43,447 nt of DNA, taken from positions 1 to 43,447 of the forward strand of contig CAKPEF010000015.1 of assembly GCA_934149305.1 (NCBI GenBank), in the 5' to 3' direction. The position numbers were made by a program, and so were the translations under genes. Numbering within the stretch: position 1 is the stretch's first letter; each line of letters opens with the position of its first letter. This document shows, in pieces, positions 24,981-34,313 of the stretch. The DNA comes from an uncultured Clostridia bacterium (GTDB lineage: Bacteria; Bacillota; Clostridia; TANB77; UBA1234). The notes beneath the pieces were generated by a model that saw only the letters and a list, made by a program, of their open reading frames with translations, ran no database searches and had not been told where the DNA came from.

Positions 24981-26504
24981 TTAATCTAAAGGTTTCATTG
25001 TTGGGAATAAAAGCACATCTCTTATAGAATAGCTGTTTGTTAATAACATAACCATTCTATCTATACCTATTCCAAGTCCTCCTGTAGGTGGCATTCCATA
25101 TTCTAGTGCTTGAACAAAATCATCATCTATCATGTTGGCTTCTTCGTTTCCTGCTTCTCTTTCTGCCATTTGTGCCATAAATCTTTCTTTTTGATCTATT
25201 GGATCGTTAAGCTCTGAATATGCATTGGCATACTCTCTACCGCCTATAAATAATTCAAATCTTTCTACTAATCTTGGATCTGATGGCTTTTTCTTTGTAA
25301 GCGGAGAAACTTCAACTGGATAATCAATTATAAATGTAGGTTGCATCAATGTTTCTTCTACTTTGGCCTCAAATACTGCATTTATAACGTGTCCTCTTAC
25401 CATATTGTCGTTTTCTAACTCTACACCGATGCTCTTTGCAAGCTCTCTTGCTTCTTCATCAGTATTGGCCTTATTGAAATCAGCGCCTGTAACTTCTTTT
25501 ATTGCTTCTATCATAGGTATTCTCTTCCAACCGGGTGCTAAGTCTAAATCTAAACCTTGATAATTTATTTTTGTATCTCCCGTTAACTTTTTAGCAAGTG
25601 TTGAAAAGATTCCTTCTGTAATGTCCATCATATCGTTATAATCTTCATATGCTGCATATAATTCAACTGTTGTGAATTCTGGATTATGTTTAATATCCAT
25701 TCCTTCATTTCTAAATAATCTACCTATTTCATATACCTTGTCAAATCCACCAACTATAAGTCTCTTTAGATATAACTCTGGTGCAATTCTTAGGTACATA
25801 TCTATATCTAATGTGTTGTGATGAGTTATAAATGGTCTAGCTGCAGCTCCACCAGGAATTGTATTTAAAACTGGTGTTTCAACTTCTAAGTAGCCTTTTT
25901 CATCTAAAAATCTTCTTAATTCTCTTATAATTAAGCTTCTTGCCGCAAATGTATTTTTTACATCACCATTCATTATTAAATCAACATATCTTTGTCTATA
26001 TCTAAGCTCTGTATCTTTTAATCCATGATATTTTTCTGGAAGTGGTCTAAGTGACTTAGAAAGTAATGTAATTTCTTTAACTCTTATAGAGATTTCTCCC
26101 ATATGTGTTTTAAATACGACACCTTTTATACCTATAATGTCACCTATATCAAATTTTTTGAATTCTTCATAACTTTCTGCCCCAACTTCATCTAATTTAA
26201 CATATATTTGAATTCTTCCATACATATCTTGTAAATCACAGAATGTAGCTTTTCCGTGGCCTCTTTTGCTCATAAGTCTACCAGCTATGCTAACTTCTAC
26301 TTCTGGTGCTTCTTCTCCCTCTACCGGGTCAACGAATTTTTCTTTTATATCTTTACTATTATCCTTATTGTCGAATTTAACAATTTGGAATGGGTCTTTT
26401 CCTTTCTCTTGTAAATCCTTTAGTTTTTCAATTCTTATTTTAATTAGTTCGTTAATATCTTGCTCTTGTTGTTCTTCAGAAACATTGTTTCTTTCTTCAC
26501 TCAT
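24981..26504 (-). CDS. lysS: Lysine--tRNA ligase, class II
   Basis: 507 residues. The N-terminal OB-fold anticodon-binding domain (about 70-165) has SIAGRLMSKRGHGKATFCDLQD. The class II core has motif 2 FRNEGMDIKHNPEFTTVELY and motif 3 GLGIGIDRMVML near the end. It charges tRNA-Lys in the cytoplasm. It lies downstream of greA, an arrangement common in Firmicutes, but a hairpin separates them. Confidence 0.97.
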   Translation of the reverse strand: MSEERNNVSEEQQEQDINELIKIRIEKLKDLQEKGKDPFQIVKFDNKDNSKDIKEKFVDPVEGEEAPEVEVSIAGRLMSKRGHGKATFCDLQDMYGRIQIYVKLDEVGAESYEEFKKFDIGDIIGIKGVVFKTHMGEISIRVKEITLLSKSLRPLPEKYHGLKDTELRYRQRYVDLIMNGDVKNTFAARSLIIRELRRFLDEKGYLEVETPVLNTIPGGAAARPFITHHNTLDIDMYLRIAPELYLKRLIVGGFDKVYEIGRLFRNEGMDIKHNPEFTTVELYAAYEDYNDMMDITEGIFSTLAKKLTGDTKINYQGLDLDLAPGWKRIPMIEAIKEVTGADFNKANTDEEARELAKSIGVELENDNMVRGHVINAVFEAKVEETLMQPTFIIDYPVEVSPLTKKKPSDPRLVERFELFIGGREYANAYSELNDPIDQKERFMAQMAEREAGNEEANMIDDDFVQALEYGMPPTGGLGIGIDRMVMLLTNSYSIRDVLLFPTMKPLD

Positions 26505-26588
26505 ATAAAATTCCCCTTTCTTCTAGTAAAGTTACGAGTGTATTTTATCATACAAGTAACTATTTAGCAATGATTAGACTTAAAAAAA

Positions 26589-26613
26589 GACGAAATCAAA
26601 ATATAATTTCGCC
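26589..26613 (-). terminator. greA terminator
   Basis: On the minus strand GGCGAAAT pairs with ATTTCGTC, with one G-U pair, and is followed by seven T, 10 bp after the greA stop. Confidence 0.75.
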
Positions 26614-26622
26614 TTTTGGTTG

Positions 26623-27099
26623 TTATTTAGTTATTTTTAATACTTTTAGCTTTACAATTCCACCAGGTGTCTCAACATCGACTTCTTCATTCTTCTTTTT
26701 ACCAAGTAATGCTTTTCCTATTGGTGATTCGTTAGAAATTTTATTTTCCGCTAAATCTGCCTCTGTTGATCCTACTATTTTGTATTCTAGCTTTTCATCA
26801 TATTCAATGTCTAATACTTGCACTACGTTTCCGACTTGAACTGTCTTTGTTTCTATTTCATCTTCATCTATTATTTTTACATTTCTTAATTTGTTTTCTA
26901 ATTCTGCTATTCTCATTTCTACTTGCGCTTGTTCGTTTTTAGCTTCATCATATTCTGAGTTTTCTGATAAATCTCCAAAACCAAGTGCTACTTTTATTCT
27001 TTCTGCAATTTCTCTTCTTTTTACAGTTTTTAAATATTCAACTTCTTCTTCTAATTTTTTTAATCCTTCATATGTTAATAATGTTTCATTTTGTGCCAT
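26623..27099 (-). CDS. greA: Transcription elongation factor GreA
   Basis: A 158-residue factor. The N-terminal antiparallel coiled coil (1 to about 75) has the acidic tip region DLSENSEYDEAK that reaches the polymerase active site. The C-terminal FKBP-like domain has NKISNESPIGKALLGKKKNEEV. It rescues backtracked polymerase by stimulating transcript cleavage. It is full length and of native codon use, in contrast to the Gre-like protein at 179-688. Confidence 0.97.
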   Translation of the reverse strand: MAQNETLLTYEGLKKLEEEVEYLKTVKRREIAERIKVALGFGDLSENSEYDEAKNEQAQVEMRIAELENKLRNVKIIDEDEIETKTVQVGNVVQVLDIEYDEKLEYKIVGSTEADLAENKISNESPIGKALLGKKKNEEVDVETPGGIVKLKVLKITK

Positions 27100-27176
27100 A
27101 CTATATCATTCTCCTTTTTTATCATGAGTCAAATGTTTTATACTTTTGCGCTCAAATTAAAATGTTACACTAGAAT

Positions 27177-27205
27177 ATATTAACCATTTGTTCTTTTTTT
27201 GTCAA
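27177..27205 (-). promoter_or_regulatory. greA promoter
   Basis: On the minus strand TTGACA (27205-27200) and TAATAT (27182-27177) are spaced by 17 bp. The -35 box overlaps the end of the upstream gene. Confidence 0.65.
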
Positions 27206-28065
27206 GTATAATTTTTCCCTATTTTTTCAAAATCTTCCCCTGTTATTTTTCCACTTCTTCCTATATAACCATTTATCTTATATTTTTCTCTAAAAAACAC
27301 TTTTTCGTTATCTTCAACCTTTCTAAGTGGTCTATAAAGTTTCGCCTCACATACAGCTAGCTTTCTAAAATTTTTTTTTGGAATACCTTCTCCTAATATG
27401 TCTATATCGTTTATTATTATGCCTTCAAAACTCTTTCTTAAATTGGTAATTTTATCATTTAGTGATATTATTATTCCATATTTGTTAAAATACATATTTT
27501 TCAGTGTTTCAGAATTAAAATCTAAATTTATTATTACATTGTCTCTTTTAAATTCTTTTACTTCATCTCCATATAGCTTGATACTATAACCATATCGTTC
27601 AAAAAGTTTGTTAGCTGTTTTTTCAAACTTGGTATGATTTTTTGATACAATACTTAACTGCTTTACTTCTTTTGAAATACATTCAATTAGATTCAGATTT
27701 TCTATGCTATATTCATCCATAAGTAAAACAACTTTTAATTTTTGAATATTATATTTGGTATATATTGATATATCATTTAGTATCTTTAAAAGCAATGCCT
27801 TTCCTAGTCTTCTGCCAGTAACTATATATTTTTTATGTTCCATAAGCATCTCACAAAAATTTTCGTTTTGAACTAATTCATTGTTAAGTACAACATTTTG
27901 AACATTGTATTTTTCTATATTTTTTAGGACTTTTTTAGGATTCATTAAAGTATCACCCTTATTAGATTTTGGGGCTAAAATCTTAACCTCGCCCAATATT
28001 TCTTCTGCGAAGTACCTTTTTATGAATCCCTTTTTATTTGAATAATCAACAAGTGCATAGAGCAT
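27202..28065 (-). CDS. Conserved-looking hypothetical protein, possible Rossmann fold
   Basis: A 287-residue soluble protein that I do not recognise. It starts at ATG with a GGGAGGTG site. A middle stretch, KVVLLMDEYSIENLNLIECISKEVKQLSIVSKN (in two parts around residues 112-144), alternates hydrophobic strand, helix and strand like a nucleotide-binding fold, but no clear glycine-rich loop is present. It is rich in Lys and Asn and has no membrane segments. It lies between the GH18-like exported protein and greA, both in the same orientation. No function is proposed. Confidence 0.65.
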   Translation of the reverse strand: MLYALVDYSNKKGFIKRYFAEEILGEVKILAPKSNKGDTLMNPKKVLKNIEKYNVQNVVLNNELVQNENFCEMLMEHKKYIVTGRRLGKALLLKILNDISIYTKYNIQKLKVVLLMDEYSIENLNLIECISKEVKQLSIVSKNHTKFEKTANKLFERYGYSIKLYGDEVKEFKRDNVIINLDFNSETLKNMYFNKYGIIISLNDKITNLRKSFEGIIINDIDILGEGIPKKNFRKLAVCEAKLYRPLRKVEDNEKVFFREKYKINGYIGRSGKITGEDFEKIGKNYT

Positions 28066-28120
28066 TATAAAAACACCTCCCTATCTCTTACATCATATTC
28101 CCTTGTCCTAAAAATATTAC

Positions 28121-29800
28121 TTAGCGTTTTAATTCTTTATTTATTACCTGCCATGCTTCTGGCGTTTCAAATCCCCAACGCCATGATGCGACACCTGCTA
28201 AATCATATTCGTTTACTAAGTTTATCTTTTCTTTCAATGCTTCTTCATCTTCTATCCACATTCTCTCTAGTATATTTTGATTTCTGTATTCCACATAATA
28301 TTGGCCCAATTCGTCATCCCAAGTTATACTACCTTTAAATTTAGGATTCGCCAAATAATTTTTCACGCTTTTCATATATAATGTTGATGTAGAAATTCCT
28401 TTTAATATTTCTTCATCGCCACTCATCGTAATTTTGTCTTTTCTATATTTTGAATAAAAAGGAACGCATAGTACTAGCTTTTGTCTATCTACTTTTTCTC
28501 TTTCTATAACTTTATTAATATTATTTTCAACCCATGTAAGAGATGCAACTGGTCCTGCCTTTGTTCTACCATATTGATCATATGCCATAAGCATCATATA
28601 ATCACATGCGTCAGATATTGGTTTGTGATCATAACATAATGACCATGTTTCACTACCATCTGGCACATTTACATCAACTGATGATATAAGTCCATTTCTT
28701 CTAAGTGTTGCCGAAAACTCTCTGACAAATTGTGAAAATTCATCTTTATCTTTCATCTTCATATTTTCAAAGTCTAAATTTATTCCATCGAAATCGTAAC
28801 TCAATGCTATTTCTACCGCATTATTTATTAAATTTTCTCTTGCCTTCATGTCGGTCATGATAGCTGATGTTTTTTCTAATCCTATATCATCATTTTTCAA
28901 AATCGGCCATAACTTATAACCTTTTGATTTTGCCCAAGCAATATAATCTTTGCTTATTGTATTTGACTTTATGTCTCCACTTGTATTTTTTACATATAGC
29001 CATGTTGGTGAAATAATATCTAGTCCATCAATTTTGTTTTGATCTAATCTGTTGGGCGTATAATTTGCTGCATATTCCCATGTTAGGTTAAGTTTTCGTT
29101 TAGTAGTATTTTCTTCTTTCAAAATTATTTTTTGAGAAACAACATCACCTTCTATTTTTGATTTTTTTATATATCCCAAATCTCCGTTTGCCGTTCTTAC
29201 TTTGGTGTATTCATTATTTTCGTCACCACTAAACAATATGAATTCTTCACCTTTTTTTAATTTTCCTGTAGTTAGAGAAAATTCTTTTTTATATAATTTT
29301 ACTTTTTGATTTTTATTGCTCTTAATCTTTTTGTATTCTGCTTTTGGACTTGTTATTATTATTTTTTCATTTTGTTCTACATCTATGTCATATATTTCTT
29401 GCAAATCCTCTATTGGCAAATATATTTCGCCACTAACTTTTTGAGCCGAGACATTTATAGTTTTTTCTTTTCCATTTAAATTTATATTTTTTTGATTTAA
29501 TTTCATCTTTAATATATCAACATCATTTGTGATAATTACTGTTTCATATTTTTCATCAAAATATATATATTGGTCAAAATACTTCTTTATTGTATCAAAA
29601 GACAACATTGGTGCATCATCTATAATAACTGCTGTATCTGGCAAGTTTTTAGTGATTTCTTTATCATCTAAAACAACTCTTACTTCATCTTTTCCATAAC
29701 TTACAGGTGCTATATAATATCTTGTTAAATCGCAAATCATATATGCTACAAAAATGAATATACATACTACTAATAGTTTTACTACTATAAATTTTTTCAT
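28121..29800 (-). CDS. Exported GH18-family glycosidase-like protein with SH3 and copper-amine-oxidase-like N-terminal domains
   Basis: 559 residues. Residues 7-23 form a signal anchor. Residues about 40-152 look like the copper amine oxidase N-terminal-type stalk (two repeats with DDKEI and NINLNGKEKTI). An SH3-like segment is at about 165-215. The rest is a glycoside hydrolase 18 barrel, with catalytic motif DGINLDFE at 338-345 and E345 as the acid, plus MMLMAYDQYG near 410. Similar proteins in spore formers (YaaH/YdhD group) act on peptidoglycan or cortex, which is a plausible but unproven role here. AGAGGAAAA precedes the ATG. The gene ends 55 bp before the next. Confidence 0.85.
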   Translation of the reverse strand: MKKFIVVKLLVVCIFIFVAYMICDLTRYYIAPVSYGKDEVRVVLDDKEITKNLPDTAVIIDDAPMLSFDTIKKYFDQYIYFDEKYETVIITNDVDILKMKLNQKNINLNGKEKTINVSAQKVSGEIYLPIEDLQEIYDIDVEQNEKIIITSPKAEYKKIKSNKNQKVKLYKKEFSLTTGKLKKGEEFILFSGDENNEYTKVRTANGDLGYIKKSKIEGDVVSQKIILKEENTTKRKLNLTWEYAANYTPNRLDQNKIDGLDIISPTWLYVKNTSGDIKSNTISKDYIAWAKSKGYKLWPILKNDDIGLEKTSAIMTDMKARENLINNAVEIALSYDFDGINLDFENMKMKDKDEFSQFVREFSATLRRNGLISSVDVNVPDGSETWSLCYDHKPISDACDYMMLMAYDQYGRTKAGPVASLTWVENNINKVIEREKVDRQKLVLCVPFYSKYRKDKITMSGDEEILKGISTSTLYMKSVKNYLANPKFKGSITWDDELGQYYVEYRNQNILERMWIEDEEALKEKINLVNEYDLAGVASWRWGFETPEAWQVINKELKR

Positions 29801-29963
29801 TTGATTTTTCCTCTCTTAAAATTATTACATAAATATATAATATACAAATTGCAAAATAAAATCAATAATATTATTTCTTGTCGAAATTACTTTATTTTTT
29901 ATGTATTATAGGTTATAATTTATTTGTAAGTTTGACTTTTTGCGAAAGGGGGATTTATATAAC

Positions 29964-30398
29964 ATGGAAATGTGGGTAATCTGGCTTATTTTTTCAGGCA
30001 TTTGTTTTTTAGCAGAGATTGCTACTGAAGGTTTCTTGATATGCTGGCTTGGTGTTGGCGGCCTTTGCGCCATGGGACTAAGTTTTTTATGGCCAGCAAA
30101 TTATTTAGCGCAAATCATTATTATGACAGTAGTTTCAACAATCTTAATTTTATCTACTAAAAAACTTACAAGTAAAATGACTAAAAAAGATGATGTGCCA
30201 ACTAATGTTTATTCTATTCTTGGAAAGAAAGCCGTTGTTTCTCAAGCAATTGATAATGTTAAAGGACAAGGCCAAATTAAGATAGATGGCGATATTTGGT
30301 CTGCAAGAAATGAAGATGATGATGATGTAATTTCAGAGGGTGATACCGTTGAAATTATTCGTATCGATGGCGTAAAAGCTATGGTTAGAAAAATTTAA
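29964..30398 (+). CDS. NfeD-like membrane protein
   Basis: 144 residues. ATG 29964 is used with AAAGGGGG upstream at a long spacing; an in-frame TTG-type start at 29940 would add eight residues. Two or three hydrophobic segments (about 5-70) precede a C-terminal OB-fold domain with GKKAVVSQAIDN, GQIKIDGDIWSAR and GDTVEIIRIDGVKAMV, typical of NfeD. Such proteins pair with SPFH proteins, and the next gene, 17 bp downstream, is one. Together they probably form a membrane microdomain or quality-control complex. Confidence 0.85.
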   Translation: MEMWVIWLIFSGICFLAEIATEGFLICWLGVGGLCAMGLSFLWPANYLAQIIIMTVVSTILILSTKKLTSKMTKKDDVPTNVYSILGKKAVVSQAIDNVKGQGQIKIDGDIWSARNEDDDDVISEGDTVEIIRIDGVKAMVRKI

Positions 30399-30415
30399 TT
30401 TTAGGAGGTTATTAT

Positions 30416-31342
30416 ATGTTAGGACTTATAATTTTATTAGTATTCGTCGTGATAATTGCTGCAAAATCTATTAAGGTTGTACAACAATCTGAAGTTTATA
30501 TTATTGAACGTTTAGGAAGATACCATGGAACACTTGGAGCTGGTCCACAATTTATTGCTCCTTTTGTTGATAGAATTAGAGCTAAAGTTGATTTAAGAGA
30601 ACAAATCATGGATGTTCCTCCTCAAAATGTTATTACCAATGATAACGTTACTATTAGAATTGATACTGTTGTATTCTATCAAATAACAGATGCAAGAAAA
30701 GCTGTTTATGAAATTCAAAATCTTAGAGTTGCTGTTCAAAACTTAACAACAACTACAATGCGTGATATAGTTGGTAAAATGGATTTAGATAGTACATTTA
30801 GTTCAAGAGAGCAAATTAATATTCAACTTCGTCAAATACTTGATGAAGGTACAGATAAATGGGGATGCAAAGTCAATAGAGTTGAAATAAAGGATATAGA
30901 TCCTCCAAAGGATATAAGAGATGCAATGGAAAAACAAATGAATGCTGAAAGAAATAAAAGAGCTTCTATTCTTGAAGCTGAAGGTCAAAAGCAATCAGCT
31001 ATAACTATTGCAGAGGGTCAAAAAGAATCTAGTATTCTTCAAGCAGATGCCGCAAAAGAGGCAAACATTAGAAGAGCTGAAGGTGTTAAACAAGCTAGAA
31101 TTCTTGAAGCTGCCGGTGAAGCAGAAGCTATTCGTTCTATTGCAGAAGCTAAAGCAAAAGAAATCGAAGTTGTTTATGGCGCAATAAAGAATTCGCAACC
31201 TGATGACAAACTAGTTGCATTGAAAACATTAGAGTCACTTGAAAAAGTGGCTGATGGTCAAGCAAATAAAATATTTATACCATTTGAAGCTACAAAAGCT
31301 TTAGCTGGACTTGGTTCATTAAAAGAAATAACAAAAGAATAA
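30416..31342 (+). CDS. SPFH/band 7 (stomatin-type) membrane protein
   Basis: 308 residues. One N-terminal membrane anchor (1 to about 20), then the SPFH domain from about 24 (VYIIERLGRYHGTLGAGPQF) to about 170 (RVEIKDIDPP), then a long Ala/Glu/Lys/Arg coiled coil (about 175-265) with repeated AEGQKQS/AEGQKES elements. It resembles QmcA and stomatin-like proteins that oligomerise at the inner membrane face. TAGGAGG precedes the ATG. It forms an operon with the NfeD gene. Confidence 0.93.
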   Translation: MLGLIILLVFVVIIAAKSIKVVQQSEVYIIERLGRYHGTLGAGPQFIAPFVDRIRAKVDLREQIMDVPPQNVITNDNVTIRIDTVVFYQITDARKAVYEIQNLRVAVQNLTTTTMRDIVGKMDLDSTFSSREQINIQLRQILDEGTDKWGCKVNRVEIKDIDPPKDIRDAMEKQMNAERNKRASILEAEGQKQSAITIAEGQKESSILQADAAKEANIRRAEGVKQARILEAAGEAEAIRSIAEAKAKEIEVVYGAIKNSQPDDKLVALKTLESLEKVADGQANKIFIPFEATKALAGLGSLKEITKE

Positions 31343-31352
31343 TTGAGTTCTA

Positions 31353-31379
31353 GGCCAGTCGATTTAGGCTGGTCTTTTT
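31353..31379 (+). terminator. Terminator after the SPFH gene
   Basis: GGCCAGTC (31353-31360) pairs with GGCTGGTC (31367-31374), with G-U pairs, and is followed by five T. Confidence 0.75.
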
Positions 31380-31435
31380 AATTTTAAATTTATACTTCAA
31401 GAAACATACACTTTTTCAAAAGAAAGGAATTTATT

Positions 31436-31804
31436 ATGGAAAAGAATGATATTCTATGGACAGATAAAAAAAGACCTTTTTTCGGTCTTCCACTTTCGTT
31501 CACAAGATACACCTTAACTAAAGATAAACTTATAATAACTGTACAATTTCTTTCTCTTCATGAAGAAGAAATTAGGTTATATAGAATAATGGACGTAACA
31601 TTAAAACAAAGTCTACTTCAAAGATTATTTGGTGTTGGTACAATTCACTGCTGTTCAGTTGACGTGTCTTCTCCGGAATTTGATATTTCATCAGTAAGAA
31701 TGCCTAGAAAAGTAAGAGACATACTTTCAGAAGCAGTTGATACACAAAGAAAAGAAAGAAATGTCACAAGTTCAGAATTCATAAAAATGGACTTAAATGA
31801 CTAA
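31436..31804 (+). CDS. Bacterial PH-domain (YdbS/bPH2-like) protein
   Basis: 122 residues. A single beta-rich domain follows a short lead, with the pattern FTRYTLTKDKLII, EEEIRLYRIMDVTLKQSLLQRLFGVGTI and PRKVRDILSEAV seen in DUF304/bPH2 proteins, but without the membrane spans those often carry. AAAGGAA precedes the ATG. It follows the NfeD-SPFH pair after a terminator, so it is probably a separate unit. The role is unknown. Confidence 0.75.
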   Translation: MEKNDILWTDKKRPFFGLPLSFTRYTLTKDKLIITVQFLSLHEEEIRLYRIMDVTLKQSLLQRLFGVGTIHCCSVDVSSPEFDISSVRMPRKVRDILSEAVDTQRKERNVTSSEFIKMDLND

Positions 31805-31813
31805 AATAATAAT

Positions 31814-31866
31814 AAAAGGGTTGCACCCCTATATTAGTGAAGACTAATTTGGAGTACAACTCTTTT
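31814..31866. terminator. Bidirectional terminator
   Basis: AAAAGGGTTGCACCCC and GGAGTACAACTCTTTT pair with several G-U or mismatched positions between two convergent genes. Confidence 0.65.
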
Positions 31867-31876
31867 AATTTTGTTT

Positions 31877-32098
31877 TTAATTTGGACGTGTGTAGAAATA
31901 CTTTTCTTTTCCAGTTTTAGGATCTACAACACGCATAACAGTAGATGTATAGTAGCCTGTTTCTACACTTTGCCGGAACCTGTCGGTTGCATCCATTAGT
32001 GAACCAATTTGCCCACAAGCTCTACAACATCTGCAGTTCTTGTCTGGACAATCTTTACCGAGACAATACACCTGCTCTTCTTTTTCTTCGATAGCCAT
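31877..32098 (-). CDS. Small Cys-rich protein of unknown function, foreign codon use
   Basis: 73 residues, starting at ATG with AGGAGG 7 nt upstream, so it is clearly set up for translation. Six Cys lie within residues 12-28 (YCLGKDC, then NCRCCRAC), suggesting a zinc or iron-sulfur knot. The C-terminal half is polar, with VVDPKTGKEKYFYTR. I do not recognise the family. It lies between groEL and the PH gene with its own ribosome site. An in-frame CGG (31975-31973) and G/C-ending codons set it apart from groEL. A +1 shift there would stop three codons later. Confidence 0.6.
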   Translation of the reverse strand: MAIEEKEEQVYCLGKDCPDKNCRCCRACGQIGSLMDATDRFRQSVETGYYTSTVMRVVDPKTGKEKYFYTRPN

Positions 32099-32181
32099 TA
32101 GAATATACCTCCTAGCCTTGTTATAATATTTTTAGTTGGGAGATAATTTTATCATGTTTTTATATAAAAATCAATTAAAAA

Positions 32182-33816
32182 TTAGTACATTCCTTCCATT
32201 CCGCCTGCCATAGCTGCTCCGTGGTCACATCCACATTTTTCTTCTTTTTTATCTGCAACTAAACTTTCTGTTGTAAGTACCATTGAAGCTACACTAGCTG
32301 CATTTTGAAGAGCTGTTCTTGTTACTTTAGTTGGGTCGATTATTCCCTCTTTCTTCATGTCTACATATTTTTCATTTAAAGCATCAAATCCTATACCAAC
32401 ATTGCTTTGTCTTACCTTATCTAATATTACACTTCCCTCTAAGCCTGCATTAAATGCAATTTGTTTTACTGGTTCTTCTAAAGACATTAAAACTGTCTTT
32501 ACACCAGTCTTTTCATCGCCTTCTGTTTCATTTAATAATTTTTCAACAGCTGGCATTGCATTTACATATGCTGTTCCACCACCGGCTACAATACCTTCTT
32601 CTACTGCAGCTCTTGTTGCAGAAAGTGCATCTTCTATTCTTAGTTTCTTCTCTTTCATTTCTATTTCTGTTGCAGCACCAACTTCAATTACAGCTACGCC
32701 ACCAACTAATTTAGCAAGTCTTTCTTGTAATTTTTCTTTATCATAGTTTGACTCTGTTCTTTCAAGTTCACTTCTTATATGTTGTACTCTTTCTTCAAGA
32801 GCTTTTTTATCGCCAGCACCGTCAACTATTATAGTTGTATCCTTTTGAACTTTTACTTGTCTTGCTCTACCTAATTGGGTTAATTCAACATCTTTTAATT
32901 CAAGACCTAATTCTTCTGTTATAACTTCGCCACCAGTTAAAATTGCAATATCTTGTAGCATTTCTTTCCTTCTATCGCCAAATGCTGGAGCCTTTACCGC
33001 AACACATCCAAATGTGCCTCTTAATTTGTTTAATACTAATGTTGTTAGTGCGTCGCCTTCAACATCTTCTGCTATTATTACTAGTTTTTTACCTTGTTGA
33101 ACTATCTTTTCAAGTATTGGCAATATTTCTTGAATGTTTGTAATCTTTTTATCTGTAATCAAGATATATGGATCTTCCATAACGGCTTCCATCTTATCTG
33201 TATCTGTTACCATGTATGGTGAAATATAACCTTTGTCAAATTGCATACCCTCTACGACTGTTAAGTTTGTTCCCATTGTTTTTGATTCTTCTATTGTAAT
33301 TACACCATCATTTGAAACCTTTTCCATGGCATCTGCAATTAGTCCCCCAATTGTTTCATCATTAGCAGATATTGCTGCTACCTTTGCTATATCTTCCTTT
33401 CCGTTTACTTTTGTGCTGTTTGCCTTTATAGCTTCAACGGCTGTATCAATAGCCTTTTGCATACCTCTTCTCATTACCATTGGATTTGCTCCAGCAGCAA
33501 CATTTTTAATTCCCTCTCTAATCATTGCTTGTGCAAGAACAGTAGCTGTTGTAGTACCATCACCAGCTACATCATTTGTTTTTGTAGATACTTCTTTTAC
33601 AAGTTGCGCACCCATATTTTCGAATGGATCATCTAACTCTATTTCTTTTGCTATTGTAACACCATCATTTGTAATTAGTGGTGCACCAAACTTTTTATCT
33701 AATACTACATTTCTACCCTTTGGTCCAAGTGTAACTTTAACAGTGTTTGCTAATGCGTTAACACCTCTCTCTAAAGCCTTTCTTGCATCCTCACCATATA
33801 TAATTTCTTTACTCAT
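32182..33816 (-). CDS. groEL: Chaperonin GroEL
   Basis: A 544-residue chaperonin subunit. ATG 33816 (MSKEIIYGED) follows AGGAGG. The ATP-binding signature VTLGPKGRNVVLDKKFG and DGTTTATVLAQA are intact, as are the apical domain and C-terminal GGMEG tail. The late segment has KKEEKCGCDHGAAMAGG, a small Cys-rich insert before the tail. With GroES it folds client proteins. HrcA control is expected through CIRCE upstream of groES. Confidence 0.98.
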   Translation of the reverse strand: MSKEIIYGEDARKALERGVNALANTVKVTLGPKGRNVVLDKKFGAPLITNDGVTIAKEIELDDPFENMGAQLVKEVSTKTNDVAGDGTTTATVLAQAMIREGIKNVAAGANPMVMRRGMQKAIDTAVEAIKANSTKVNGKEDIAKVAAISANDETIGGLIADAMEKVSNDGVITIEESKTMGTNLTVVEGMQFDKGYISPYMVTDTDKMEAVMEDPYILITDKKITNIQEILPILEKIVQQGKKLVIIAEDVEGDALTTLVLNKLRGTFGCVAVKAPAFGDRRKEMLQDIAILTGGEVITEELGLELKDVELTQLGRARQVKVQKDTTIIVDGAGDKKALEERVQHIRSELERTESNYDKEKLQERLAKLVGGVAVIEVGAATEIEMKEKKLRIEDALSATRAAVEEGIVAGGGTAYVNAMPAVEKLLNETEGDEKTGVKTVLMSLEEPVKQIAFNAGLEGSVILDKVRQSNVGIGFDALNEKYVDMKKEGIIDPTKVTRTALQNAASVASMVLTTESLVADKKEEKCGCDHGAAMAGGMEGMY

Positions 33817-33833
33817 ATAAAACACCTCCTAAA

Positions 33834-34118
33834 TTAGTCTTCAATAATTGCTAATATATCATCTTGTTTTACTATTATGTATTCATCATCATTATATTTT
33901 AATGTTGTTCCTGCATATTTTGAATACACTACTTTATCTCCTACTACAAGTTGCATTTTTACTTCTTTGCCATCTACCATTCCACCAGGTCCAACAGCAA
34001 CTACCTCAGCAATTTGTGGCTTTTCTTTACTTGTTTGTGCAAGAACAATCCCGCTTTTGGTTGTTTCTTCATTCTCTACAGCCTTTAATACTACTCTATC
34101 CAATAATGGTTTTATCAT
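33834..34118 (-). CDS. groES: Co-chaperonin GroES
   Basis: 94 residues. It starts MIKPLLDRVVLKAVENEETTKSGIVL, and the mobile loop is TTKSGIVLAQTSKEKP. It ends with the DDILAIIED motif. AGGAGG precedes the ATG. It is 17 nt upstream of groEL in one operon. Confidence 0.98.
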   Translation of the reverse strand: MIKPLLDRVVLKAVENEETTKSGIVLAQTSKEKPQIAEVVAVGPGGMVDGKEVKMQLVVGDKVVYSKYAGTTLKYNDDEYIIVKQDDILAIIED

Positions 34119-34143
34119 TTTTAAGACCTCCTATATAAAATGA

Positions 34144-34170
34144 TTAGCACTCTCTACTTTCAAGTGCTAA
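34144..34170 (-). promoter_or_regulatory. CIRCE operator for HrcA
   Basis: TTAGCACTC, nine bases, then AAGTGCTAA, one base off the consensus inverted repeat. It sits between the promoter and groES, so it should allow heat-shock repression by HrcA. Confidence 0.93.
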
Positions 34171-34173
34171 TTT

Positions 34174-34202
34174 ATAATATACTTTTCTATTTTTTTTGTC
34201 AA
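34174..34202 (-). promoter_or_regulatory. groES-groEL promoter
   Basis: On the minus strand TTGACA (34202-34197) and TATTAT (34179-34174) are spaced by 17 bp and abut CIRCE. Confidence 0.85.
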
Positions 34203-34313
34203 TAGACTAAAATTATTTTTCACAATAAATTCATCGACAAAAGATTATGTTTGTTATATTTTACACACACATTTTTCGACTTCTCATATTATGTAATGTG
34301 GAGGTGAATTAGT

